This document shows, one piece after another, positions 32,458-43,000 of a stretch of DNA of 64,000 nucleotides. This stretch comes from Branchipolynoe longqiensis (lineage: Eukaryota; Annelida; Polychaeta; Phyllodocida; Polynoidae). How positions within the stretch are numbered: the first letter of the stretch is position 1; each line of letters begins with the position of its first letter. The stretch lies in NCBI GenBank assembly GCA_030323885.1, contig CM059194.1, positions 1,054,001 through 1,118,000 on the forward strand. Reading direction: 5' to 3'. Both the position numbers and the translations under genes were made by a program. The notes beneath the pieces are model-generated. The model was given only the letters and a program-made list of their open reading frames with translations, was not told where the DNA came from and made no database searches.

Positions 32458-33031
32458 CTACTCACTTCATGGACGTCAGTGTCTCCTTGCCTGTCCGCAT
32501 GACAGGCTAGCCGTGTTGAATCATGCTCACTTAGCCTGCATAACTCTAAACAATGCTGCAAAGTTAAATCCAGGGTTTGTAACAGCCTATCTCTCAACTT
32601 GTCACTCTTCACACCGCAAACTAATCTATCACACAATATAGATTCTTCCGAGTCCCCAAAATCGCACAGGGCGATCCGGTGCTGTAGCTCTCTCACATAC
32701 GAGTCCATTCCTTCGGAGCCCTGATTATATGTATTAAACTGGTATCTCACAATAGTCCGGTTCGACTTCCCCGTGCAGTATTTCTTGAAAGCCTCCGTCA
32801 ATGGAATCATCTTGTCTTGCTCGCCTGTCTCAAACTGCATAGTTTCAAAAACTTTCTGAGCTTCTGTCCCCGCAACATACAGGAAAGAATTACACTGTTT
32901 TTCTCACTCTTAGAGCTGATTCCTGTAGCCCCGGCATACAACGTGTACATACGGAACCAAGTCCGCCAATTCAGTGCCACATTTCCTTCCAAATTTAAGG
33001 GAGCCGGTGGCCTCAATCCTGTCGACGTCAT
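32262..33031 (-). pseudogene. gag: Gypsy gag, frameshifted
   Basis: Gag begins with MTSTGLRPPAPLNLEGNVAL and WRTWFRMYTLYAGATGI. Near 32885 the frame changes: the conserved continuation EAQKVFETMQFETGEQDK is in another frame. The rest of gag runs to about 32460, where the frame again shifts before the zinc knuckles of the pol frame. A GGGAAAA heptamer lies there, but it is not in the phase needed for -1 slippage, so both breaks look like mutations or sequence errors. Confidence 0.75.
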
Positions 33032-33051
33032 GTTGGCATTCGTTCATGTAC

Positions 33052-33062
33052 ATCTGACACCA
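33052..33062 (-). other. Gypsy primer-binding site (tRNA-Leu type)
   Basis: The minus strand reads tggtgtcagat right after the 5' LTR. The first ten bases are complementary to the 3' end of eukaryotic tRNA-Leu (TCTGACACCA), so that tRNA is the likely primer. Confidence 0.65.
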
Positions 33063-33215
33063 TGTAAGATATGTATAAGGAACAAGACCTTGACAGCTGT
33101 GTCTCATGACAGCAAGTGAAGTTTATTGGAACCACTGTTTACCTTGTTACCTTGTCACATGACCTGTTGCTGGTTCCCGGCTTCCACACATAGACCGGTG
33201 TGTCTATACATCACA
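33063..33215 (-). repeat. Gypsy 5' LTR (153 bp)
   Basis: Same sequence as 28383-28535. It would hold the promoter; no standard TATA box is obvious in this short LTR. Confidence 0.95.
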
Positions 33216-33244
33216 GTTAGTAAACATTGAAATAGGTCTAGAGA

Positions 33245-33847
33245 CCCCTTTTAACTTCCAAGCGGGTTGCTTCTAGGTGGTGTAGTTTTAGAGGTATTTC
33301 ACTTTTTCTGTATGAAGATTGCTCACAGCCATTGACAATGCATTGAGTTTGCCTGTACGTGCAGTGCAAAACGTTATTTTTATTCAAAATTAATAGAAAT
33401 GCAGAAGCCTAACCTTATACATTTAATATAATCTATTCATTGAATATGTTTTCTATATGTGTTTCAAGCGATTTGCTTCTAGGTGGTGAGGATTTAGAGA
33501 TATTTCACTTTTTCTGTATGAAGATATTTCAAGATTGCTCACGGCCATTGACAATGCACTGAGTTTGCCGATACGTGCAGTACAACACGTCTATTTTATT
33601 CAAAATTAATAGAAATGCAAAACCGTAGCCGTATAAATTTAATATAATCTATTCGTTGAATATGTTTTCTATATGTGTTTCAAGCGGGTTGCTTCTAAGT
33701 GGTGTGGTTTTAGAGATATTTCACTTTTTCTGTATGAAGATTACTCATAGCCATTGAGTTTGCAGTGTGACTGTGTTGTCCTACAGCCAAAAGGCGAGCG
33801 CACTGACCTAGATAGCTATGCTGACGTCATATGAAATAGGTCTATAA
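33245..33847 (-). mobile_element. Tandem-unit element, copy B, inverted next to copy A
   Basis: Units of the same family run in the opposite direction and end at 33847 with the complement of agacctatttcatatgacgt. Copies A and B therefore meet tail to tail around ggtctagagacc at 33235. Together they form a long interrupted palindrome. Confidence 0.65.
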
Positions 33848-34030
33848 GGAATGGGATTCGAACTACCCAACTGTTGTCATATATAGGCCTACTGGAGTCT
33901 AATGCTATCTGCTAGGCCTAGGCCTACTAGTTATTCCTGCTGACCGAACAAAGTCCATGTGCTGGAGATCTATTATATAAACAACACTTATTACTATCAA
34001 AATACTGATAGGCGCCTAACATCATGCGGG

Positions 34031-34514
34031 TGTTGCGGATTCCGAGGGACACCAGTTTGCGAGGGACACATCGCTTCTGCACATGCGTCAAAATCGAACA
34101 GCATTGTCACTAACGTTATAAATTTAATATAATGTTTTTGGTAAAGATCTTTTCTATATGTATACCAAACGATTTGGTTCTAGATGGTGTAATTTGAGAG
34201 ATATTTGACTTCTTCTGTATTTTATGTATGAAGATGGCTCACGACCATTGACAATGCCTTGAGTTTGACGGTACGCGCATTGCAAACCGTTAGTTTTATT
34301 CAAAATTAATAGAAATCAAGAACCCTAACCTTATCAATTTAATAAAGTCTTTATGGTACAGATGTTTTCTCTATGTCTACCAAGCAATTAGTTTCTAGAT
34401 GGTGTAATTTGAGAGATATTTGACTTCTTCCGTATGAAGATTTGCTCACGGCCGTTAACAATGCATTTCAATGGAAGTGTCCCTGGCAAACTGGTGTCCC
34501 TCGGAATCCGCATC
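34031..34514. mobile_element. MITE with ~36 bp inverted repeats enclosing two tandem-family units
   Basis: The ends share gcggattccgagggacacca, then gtttgc and agggacac; one mismatch is seen over about 36 bp. Inside are two minus-strand units of the ~206 bp tandem family (landmarks ttattcaaaattaatagaaa and ctagatggtgtaattt). Confidence 0.7.
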
Positions 34515-34678
34515 ACGGGGATTGACAGCGTGTTGCACCCGCTCTCCTATCTGGAGGCAGATAAAGCGATTTCACGGTACATCTATAACCCAGGTAAACT
34601 ATATATAATCCTACCCAAAGTAAGGGTGCATGACAACCGTCTAAATCCGAGCAAAAACTGCTTCGGGATGAATCAACT

Positions 34679-34890
34679 GTGTGATATATGCGTAATAGAC
34701 GTCCAGACACGTGGGTAATATATGCTAATGAGATGCATGATGTTCTAGGCAGTGAGTGAGACAAAGGAATATGTAAATGAGATGACGTCATGGAAAGTTT
34801 AGCCGGCGGTTCAGCGAGCCCTGTATGTGAATAAACCATTCAGTATCCAGAAGCCAAAGTGTTCATACATTGTACTTTCACAAACTGTAA
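34679..34890. repeat. Interspersed repeat, inverted copy at 37920-38120
   Basis: Shared landmarks include tgtgatatatgcgtaataga, gatgacgtcatggaaagttt and aataaaccattcagta. At 37920-38120 the same landmarks run as complements within another element. Confidence 0.6.
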
Positions 34891-36092
34891 ATAAAAAGAT
34901 GGCACATGGCTGTGGGAATAACTAGTAAAACTACTTCCGTGAAACTGTCACCGTCTACCCAATTATACATTTCGAGGCACCCTAGCTCTCTGTTTAAACA
35001 ATTCTGTGTTGGCTAATACTAAGACAAAAAAATAACACATTTCTTCGGACATGAATGTAGATGGATTGCTAGTACCAGTCTACTGCGCTAGGTGGCGAAA
35101 CCACACACAAAGAGTCTGACAGATCGGAGAGATCGCGTCATTACAAATATTTTCGGTTGGTTATTTCTGAGGATTCGTAAAACGTTAAAATCTACAGTAA
35201 TATTACACACATCGCAAAACAATGTCATGCAAGAGGTTATGTGATTCGATGTACCCCAAAATCATGATTAAAATTAATTATGTTTCTTGGATGTAAATTT
35301 AGGGTCCCTTTGGTCGGTATCACCCATTGACTGTACTAATATTAGTAATGTCCTGGTACCTAGGGCTTGCTAAATGGAATATATATATATATGCTTATAT
35401 CTATATATCGCTGGGTTGTTATATTTTAAATTGAGCAAAATCACTAAAGTTGTATCAATATACATGTTGTATAAGAATTATGCTAGTATAATAGCCCGGA
35501 AGCTTCCTCCTGCTCCTCAGCATTCTCCCAGCTCAGTCATCGGGTGATGGAGCCTGTGGCTCGTCATCTACTGCTCCAACCTACTCAACTTCAGTCCATT
35601 TGTGGCGCCACCTGCCTCATCACACTGTAACGGATGCACATCCTCACTCACTGTATCGCTGCAAAATCTATCCATATATAATAGTTTGTGTGTTGTTGTT
35701 TTACGTCCTAGCAACATCTAAGCTATAGGTCATATTAGGACGGTCCATGTATGTGCAAGTAGCAGGTATGCAGGTATAGCAATACCTCAGGGAGTTTGAC
35801 ACTCCTGCCTTGCAGAGTTGTAAACCACTGCCTTGTGGTACAGGTTCTTGACAGAACCGAAGGCTAAGGGAGCAAACCCTAAACAGAAAACCATGTCACT
35901 GTGGCAGCATTAAGGGCGGTTGATGTATGGAACTCCCAACATCTCCTGACCAGCCACTGCAGGGACAAATAGTTTTGCGCCTGTCTTGACATGTTCTTGC
36001 CGGTGTGAAACCTCTATTTGCTCCCCGAGAGAGTGCCGCTGGTAACTTGCAAAAGCCAGCAGCACTTCAACACTTTTGCAGGCAGCTTTCTA
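34891..36092. other. No recognisable gene; one SINE fragment
   Basis: AT-rich to about 35500, then mixed composition. A SINE tail fragment lies at 35686-35742 (gttttacgtcctagcaacat). The stretch 35790-35880 holds a B-box-like ggttcttgacagaacc that is simply a small palindrome. No coding signature. Confidence 0.35.
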
Positions 36093-36502
36093 GATAAAGC
36101 ATTCACCCGGTACTCGCAGTACACGGGTGAATACCAACCCTATATAAGAACGGTCGAAAATGCGGGTCAATGAATTGAGAGCCTAATTTCACAATCTAAG
36201 AAGCAACAATTATTCGTTACATATGTCTTATTGATAGCCCGCTACCTTTGAGTTGAAAAATAAAATATAATATCTAGTTTAATAAGATTTAAAAGTGAAA
36301 TCGACAGCGTTCTGCGGCCGCCATCTTGTCTTTTTGCATTCTCTCCCATTTCATCAACTCTATGCCTATAAAAGTATCCATTTGATACTGGAGGCAGGCA
36401 TTCTACTCCCTGTTCCATACTAAAGCTATTTTCCCCGTATTTAGACCACGGTGTCGTTCACCCGTGTACTACAAGTACCGGGTAAATCTTTTATCTAGCA
36501 GC
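36093..36502. mobile_element. 410 bp element with ~45 bp inverted repeats
   Basis: The left end ctagataaagcattcacccg, then gtactcgcagtacacgggtg, matches the complement of the right end with few changes. Each repeat is itself partly palindromic (acccggtact...agtacacgggt). A TATAAAAG box at 36367-36374 lies inside. Confidence 0.6.
36367..36374 (+). promoter_or_regulatory. Possible TATA box
   Basis: TATAAAAG with a poly(A)-like AATAAAG at about 36791 downstream and no ORF between. It might be a short non-coding unit or a solo LTR remnant. Weak. Confidence 0.25.
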
Positions 36503-36509
36503 TTACATG

Positions 36510-36600
36510 AAATGTGGAGAGCAGCAGTCAAGTAATGAGAGCAGTCTTTGTCGCATCGCGACCGACAGCATGATGATGATGATGATGATGATGATGCATA
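36510..36600 (+). repeat. Repeat ending in (ATG)n, inverted copy at 57960-58060
   Basis: The bases gagcagcagtcaagtaatga, then ctttgtcgcatcgcgaccga and (ATG)9, recur as complements at 57960-58060 with a longer repeat tract. This looks like a repeat family with a microsatellite at its end. Confidence 0.6.
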
Positions 36601-36880
36601 TGTTTTATATGTATACATATCTATATGCATATATATACATATATATTTATATATACGTGAAGTGGGCGAGACTATAAACAACCTATGACCATTGCGGGCC
36701 TGGGGCGAGCGACACACAATGATTATCAAACCCTAGTCGGGTTCCAGTTCCCATGTTTTCCGCTAGGTGCCGTCTATGTGTGATGGGGGCAATAAAGTCG
36801 TGATCTCTAAACTGTGACTGAGACGTTCCTTGCTTCCTTTACCATATTCGAACAGGTCCCTTTGAACATTAACTGTAAAG

Positions 36881-38242
36881 CGCCTGTCACACCATACCGG
36901 ATTGAGTACCGGTGTGGCGGTTTCAGCCGTGTCCCGTACTCAGCCGTGTACCTATACTCAAACTGAAGGCATTGTCAATGGTCGTGAGTAATTTTCATAC
37001 AGAAAATACAGAACAAGTGAAATATCTCTAAAAGCACACCACCTATTAACAAATCGCTTGGTACACATATAGAAAACATCTTCACCAAAAAGATTATATT
37101 AAATTTATAAGGTTAGGGTTCTTGATTTCTATTAATTTTGATTAAAACTAATGTTTTGCACTGCGCGTACCGTCAAGCTCAAGGCAAGTGAAATATCTCT
37201 AAAACCACACCACCTAGAAACAAATCGCTTGGTACACATATAGAAAACATCTTTACCAAAAACATTATATTAAATGTATAAGGTTAGTGACTTAAGACCA
37301 TTGACAATGCCTTGAGTTTGAGTATAGGTACACGGCTGAGTACGGGACATGGCTGAAACCGCCACACCGGGTCGTGTTAATCGATTACGGCCATGTTTAT
37401 TAGAATCTGACGCATGCGCAGAAGCAATGGACACGGCTGAGCACGGGACACGTCTGAGTACGCCACACCGGACACCACCGGACAAAGAATTTTCTAGACC
37501 GGTCCTGTCCGGTACACAAAATGTATCGAAATGGAGCGTAATTGGGTCAATTGCCGCCGGGAAACCGGACAAGTACCGTACATGTACCGGACGAGTACCT
37601 GACGAGAACCGGACGGACTAACCATCAACCGGACACGTACCGGACAGCATTGGATGTCAGCGTCGAACTATATAATTATAGTTCAGCATTGACAGAGGTG
37701 TTAGAAAGTCATTAAATTTATCCTGAATGTAAAGGTAGAGAAAATACAACAACCTTTTTTGTTTCTAGGACTATTCCGGAAGCAAACCGGACACATTACG
37801 GATGGGTACCGGACATGAACGGACAAACCAGACTTCAACCTTACACGAACCGGACACCATACGGACACCTCAGTCCGGCGGTGTCCGGTAGAAGTTTTGA
37901 ACACGTTCAAAACTTGTACCAGACACTGTGAAAGTACAACGTCTGAACACTTTGACTTCTGGTTACTGAATGGTTTATTCACGGCGTAGGGCACGCTTGA
38001 CCCGCCGGCTAAACTTTCCATGACGTCATCTCATTTGCATATCTCTTTGTCCCCAACTCTGCATATCGTTAACATATATTAACCACAGGTCTAGACGTCT
38101 ATTACGCATATATCACAGACACCACCGGACACTAGCGGACACCGCCGGATGGGTACCGAACATGTACCGGACATTGCCGTACATCACCGGACAGTGTCCT
38201 GTTCATGTCCAGTTCCCCAGTCAGGTAAGGTGTGACTGGGCC
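36881..38242. mobile_element. 1.36 kb inverted-repeat element full of accggac motifs, with nested palindrome
   Basis: The outer ends cgcctgtcacaccataccgg and the complement of ggtaaggtgtgactgggcc are similar. The segment 36893-36992 is a near-perfect inverted repeat of 37297-37370 (ccattgacaatgcc, tacacggctgagtacggga). Between them lie two ~200 bp units of the tandem family. From about 37440 to 38200 the word accggac or taccggac recurs more than ten times. An inverted copy of the 34679 repeat is at 37920-38120. No transposase. Confidence 0.65.
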
Positions 38243-38335
38243 TTAATGGTCAACTTCCTAACATTATTCTATATTACTATGCTTATCACAGGCTGGTTCT
38301 TACATACCTATGGCAATTAATCTAGTGTCTTTCGC

Positions 38336-40489
38336 ATGACGGCGACGCCGACGAACGGTGATAGATTATCATACTTCTTACACCACCTGCCATTTTTCAT
38401 CAGGAACTTTCTAGCCTACAGGCATTTCCGCGTCCGTGTCAAGACTACCTATTCCATCCTACACTCACAGGAACTAGGAGTACCTCAAGGCAGCATACTG
38501 GCCGTGACCCTTTTCGGGGTCAAGGTCAATGGTATTGCTGCTGCTGTAAAGCGGGCGGTCTCCTGTAGTCTTTTCATGGACGACTTTGTTTTATATTACA
38601 GCGGTGCTAACATGAATGTCATAGAGAGACAGCTACAACTAAGCATAAATGGGATCCATCGATGGTCAGTTCTGAACGGATTCAAATTTTCCAAGACCAA
38701 AACAGTCTGCATGCACTTCTGCCTGCATTCGGAACCGGAGCTGACCCTTGATGGGAATCCCATTAAAGTCGTTGAGAAAACCAAATTTCTGGGCCTCATT
38801 CGCGACGCAAAACTGTCTTTCGTGCCACATATAAAGTACCTGAAAACAAGATGCCTGAAAGCGCTAGATATTCTGAGGGTGCTGTTCAGCTCAGAGTGGG
38901 GAGCGGACAGAGATGTTCTGCTCTCCGTGTACAGAACCTTGGTTCGGTCACGAGTGGATTACGGCAGCATAGTATACGGTTCTGCAAGGAAATCATATAT
39001 TGGGCTGCTAGACACGATCCACCACCAGGGACTGCGCCTGGCCCTTGGGGCCTTCCGCACCTCACCGGTTCAGAGCCTCTACGTCGAAGCCAATGAACCA
39101 TCAATTAACAACAGGAGAATCAAACTGGCCATGCAATATGTAGTCAAGATAAAAACTAATGCATTGAATCCTGCACACAATTGTCTATTCGAGCAACATG
39201 ACGAATCCAGGTATGAAGCCAGGCCGAATTACATCCGGCCACTGAGGCTCCGAATGAAACCTCATTTGGAGGCCTTGGGCGTGGATTTGGACGTGTTGGA
39301 GGATGCCAAAGTCCCAGAACATCCCCCGTAGTCGTTGAGGAAGCCATCAGTTATCCTCTGACTCACGGAACTAAGGAAGTCTGGGACACATCCACTCGAG
39401 TACCAAGGACTGCATGCAGAGATTCAAGGCCAGTTTGCAGACCACCTCTCCATATACACTGATGGTTCGAAAGACCAAAGCCGGCAAGCTGCTGCGGCAC
39501 TGTGCCGACAGGAAAAATTTGGCATACGGTTGCCCGATCAGAGCTCGATTTTAAATGCGGAAGCCCGAGCACTCCTTCTCACGTTGGAGTGTATTGAGGT
39601 ATCCAACCACATTAACTATGTTATATACAGTGATTCGTTCTCTTGCCTGCTGGCTGTTGCTGGACTGAAAACGAATCACCCTATTCTAGCAACGGTCATT
39701 TATAAAATGAACCAACTGGCAATGGATGGGTATGACATCCACCTGTGCTGGGTGCCTGGCCATGCCGGCATACAAGGAAATGAACGACCTGATCGTGCTG
39801 CTAAGAAGGCCCTGAACTGTGATCTTGAACCATGTCTGATCCCTCACTCTGATCTGAAACCACTAATAGTCACCCACAAAAAATCCAAATGGCAACATGA
39901 GTGGGATGAAAACATTAATAAACTCAAAGAAATTGAACCATCTGTGGGAAAGCCACCACAGACTCATGCGGGAGGTCGGCAGGACCAAGTGGTCCTTAGC
40001 CGCTGACGTATTGGCCACCCGTGGCTTACAACTGCTTTTCTGCTCAAGGGGGAACCTCCCCCTGAATGTACTGGGTGTCAGTCCCCGCTGACACTCAAAC
40101 ACATTTGATTTAGTTGCGTTGATTTTTTGGCCCTGCGTCAACAATTCTACACTGCAGACAGTATGCATGACCTTTTTACTAAAGTAAAACAAGAAAACAT
40201 GTGAGACTTTTTGAGGGCAGCTGGACTGTACCACCTCATATAGTTTACTAAATAAATTCTATCAATTATTAATCAAACTTTTCTTTTGCTATGGGAATTT
40301 GTTTCCCCTTGACCACAAATATATGATTGTGAGCTTTCTAATTTAATGAGTGTCTATTGGCACAGAATTGATTGTCTGCTTTTACATGTAAAATCGATGG
40401 TTTGAACAAAAAACAAACATTTGTCGCCGTGAATATGGCCTATGCTGCCAACACGGCGTAAAGCAACCACCAATCAATCAATCAATCAA
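38336..40489 (+). mobile_element. I-type LINE (RT plus RNase H), 5' truncated
   Basis: The RT part (38336-39331) has LGVPQGSILAVTLF and the catalytic FMDDF, then LNGFKFSKTKTVCMHF and FLGLIRDAKLSFVPHIKYL. In the same frame after two stops (39329 and 39362) comes RNase H: YTDGSKDQSR, NAEARALLLTLE, IYSDSFSCLL and GHAGIQGNERPDRAAKKAL. A C-terminal Cys/His motif follows in a shifted frame near 40060-40120. The 3' UTR ends in (AATC)n at about 40470-40489. The element starts within RT. Its RNase H places it in the I/Nimb-like group. Sister copies: 14859-16138 and 40543-40793. Confidence 0.85.
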
Positions 40490-40542
40490 CCTGCCAACAC
40501 CAGAAAGTTCTTTTTTTTAGCAAAGTCCATGTAACACCCACA

Positions 40543-40793
40543 CATGCCTAAAAACAGCAAAACCCTCTCAATCCTACCATTTAGCAACATCACAAATGAG
40601 AAAACCAAATTTCTGGGCCTCATTCTCGACACAAAACTGTCTTTGTTGCCACATATTAAGTACCTGAAAACAAGATGCCTGAAAGCGCTAGATATTCTGA
40701 GGGTGCTGTCCAGCTCAGAGTGGGGAGCGGACAGAGATGTTCTACTCTCCGTGTACAGAACCTTAGTTTGGTCACGAGTGGATTACGGCAGCC
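40543..40793 (+). mobile_element. RT fragment of the same LINE
   Basis: Encodes EKTKFLGLILDTKLSLLPHI, then KYLKTRCLKALDILRVLSSS and VDYGS, closely matching 38780-38965. It lies just downstream of the larger copy's tail and is cut off at 40793 by a MITE end. Confidence 0.8.
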
Positions 40794-41206
40794 CAGGTTT
40801 GGAGCGTTAACACCGCCCCATGCATACGGGCCCTGTAATAGAACGTAATCCGGTATTGGAAATCGACCCACCACGCGGGTGCAAGCGGCCCGGCGGGACA
40901 ATGGAGGAGACCGTCCCCACCCGCACACACGCACCACACACCCTCCCCCCGCACGCCGGACACTGACGCGGTGACTAGGGAGGCTTGGAGGGAGGTGGTG
41001 CGGGACACGGCCGCGGCGCCCCGCCACACACCCACCCGCCACACACCCACCCACCACACACCCACCCGCCACACACCCACTCCAGGGCCCAGCGAGACGT
41101 GGGAAGAGGTGAGACAGGCGTGGAGGGAAATAAGGCGGGACACGGCCGCGGCGCCCAGCCACCGCCCACCCACCAGCCACACACCCAGCCACCGCTTACA
41201 AGTTAC
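40794..41206. repeat. MITE end followed by CACACCCACC-type minisatellite
   Basis: The first ~33 bp (ccgccccatgcatacgggcc) are a terminus of the 'gtatgcat/gtatgcagg' palindrome family. From about 40975 to 41190 a block with ggcgggacacggccgcggcg occurs twice around a (CACACCCACC)n tract. High GC. ORFs here are low complexity and not credible. Confidence 0.5.
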
Positions 41207-41870
41207 AGCCTATTACCGGGTAGCTTCTCGACGACGTCGGGAACTGTGTCAAGTGCTATGCAGGAGCGCGTAACACTTTGATTATAGCTACACGTGATGT
41301 TATTTATAGATTTGGGAAATCCCTCTGCATTTGTAGGCATATATCAGGCTCAAATGTATTAAATGCTATCATATTTAACAGAATTACATACGCAATAAGT
41401 GAAATTTTTATTAAATTAACCCTAAAATCGAAGCGAGATTAACGCTGCTGCCGCAAAGGCGGCAATATTAATATTGTCGAACCGACGAATGCAAGCAACC
41501 GCCGCCGCCACAGCAAGTATGGAAAGTGACGTCGATGCGGCGGCGGCGATTTGTTTACTTTACATTCGTCGATTCAAACATATTAATATCGCCGCCGTTG
41601 TGGCGGCAGCATTAATATTGCTTCGAATTTAGGGTTAATTTCATGAAATTTCACTTATTGCGTATGTAATTCTGTTAAATATGACAGCATTGAATAGATT
41701 TGGGCCTAATGAACTCGCTATACCTCCTATTTTGCAGGGGTAACGTAACACCGGTTAAGCTTTTGGTGTTAGGCCTATCACCACCTCGTGCATACCATTT
41801 TTCACCGCTACCCAAAAAATTCCCGCCTACCACCGTTTTGCCACGCTAACACTGACTCCTGCATACGGGC
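41207..41870. mobile_element. Palindromic element, same family as 7067-9126
   Basis: Arms 41346-41500 and 41540-41700 are inverted (ttaacagaattacatacgca and complement) without the central insert seen at 7436. The right end is actcctgcatacgggc. The left end is incomplete. Confidence 0.7.
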
Positions 41871-41873
41871 TGG

Positions 41874-42450
41874 GCCTATATGCAGGAGTCGGTGGTAGCG
41901 GGTTTTGGTGTTACAGCCTATTACCGGGTAGCTATCGCCGACGTCGAGAACTGTGTCAAGTTGTATGCAGGAGCGCGCAACACTTTGATTATAGCTACCC
42001 GTTCGAATCGACGAAGGTACAGTCAACAAACCGCCGCAGCCGCCGACTGCCCGCCGCTCGACCAGCTCGCACGCACACTGCAGTACGCTGTTGACCGAGC
42101 GCGCGGCAGTGCGGCGCGTTCCTCCTACTTCGTCGATTCGAAAATATAACTATTAATATCACCGCCAATGCAGCGGTAGCCTTAATAACGCTTCGAATTT
42201 AGGGTTAAATTGATAAAATTTCACTTATTGCGTATGTAATTCTGTTAAATATGACACCATTGAATAGATTTGGGCCTAGTAAACTCGCTATACCTCCTAT
42301 CTATCAGAGGTAAGGTACCACCGGTTAAGCCTTTGGTGTTAGGCCTATCACCGACTCGCGCATCAAACTTTTCGCCGCTACCCGGGAAATTCCCGGCTAC
42401 CACCGTTTCGGCTCGCTACCACCGAATACCACCGACTCCTGCATATAGGC
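41874..42450. mobile_element. Palindromic element, second copy, complete ends
   Basis: Ends gcctatatgcaggagtcggt (41874-41893) and its exact complement at 42431-42450. The right arm closely matches 8460-8580. It lies head to tail with the preceding copy. Confidence 0.75.
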
Positions 42451-42470
42451 TAAGCCCACGACGCTGGACC

Positions 42471-43000
42471 TGAACTAATGCTGGGCGGTGACCGGTCTGA
42501 CACAAGCACCCACCAACTGAACTAATGCCGGGTGGTGACCGGTCTGACACAAGCACCCACCGTCGGTCAGTGTCGACCGTGATTTAAAAAATTATATTTT
42601 CACATTTCCACTAAGGAGTGGACCTGGAGTGCACAGGACCATGTACAACTAAACCGATGCAGGAAATGAACTAATGCTGGGCAGTGACCGGTGCGATAGA
42701 AGCTCACGACGGTGTGCACACCGCTGGTGTGGGTGTCGTCGGTGGGATGCCACAGCAGGCTTGGATGATATTATCATTTGATTGATTTGAGTCATCTGAT
42801 TGATTCGGGTCATTTGATTGATCTTGGATCGGTTGATTGACTGGGTCAATGATTTGTGAGGGTCACTGGAGTGACGGAACTGTTGGTTGGTTGGGTCAAC
42901 CATTGATGAAAGAAATGATTGAGTTCATTTGATTGATTCGAGTTGGATCGATGGAGCGATCAGGTCGATGATTGATTGGATCAATCACTTACTGAGAAAT
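42471..43000. repeat. Short tandem repeats (46-50 bp unit; tgattga words)
   Basis: The unit ctgaactaatgctgggcggt, then gaccggtctgacacaagcac, occurs twice at 42471-42561, with a diverged third near 42668. From 42776 to 42990 the words attgattgattcg and gggtca recur irregularly. Confidence 0.6.

Larger units (their letters stand above)
28383..33215 (-). mobile_element. Gypsy LTR retrotransposon, complete, identical LTRs
   Basis: Length 4833 bp, flanked by gttag at 28378-28382 and 33216-33220 (5 bp duplication). The two LTRs read the same throughout, so insertion was recent. The internal part encodes gag and pol on the minus strand. The zinc-knuckle pair and pol order (protease, RT, RNase H, integrase) fit the Mag-like branch often labelled K02A2.6-like; no chromodomain is seen. 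Gag frameshifts mean this copy is probably not autonomous. Confidence 0.95.
27627..33239 (+). mobile_element. Tandem-unit element, copy A, carrying a Gypsy insertion
   Basis: It opens with atttcatatgatgtcagcac and closes with aaacattgaaataggtctag. Between them are three ~200-206 bp units, each with accacaccacctagacacaa, ggttagggttctgcatttct and ctattaattttgaataaaat. The Gypsy element (28383-33215) entered near the right end. A complete copy without such an insert is at 55862-56788. Conserved ends around a variable number of tandem units recall the pearl elements of bivalves and the DINE/Helentron-type elements; whether it is one is not shown. No ORF of its own. Confidence 0.65.

Noticed and set aside
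32440..32470. Programmed -1 frameshift between Gypsy gag and pol at GGGAAAA
   Set aside because: The heptamer is not in the X XXY YYZ phase relative to the gag frame, and the zinc knuckles lie after it in the other frame, so mutation fits better.
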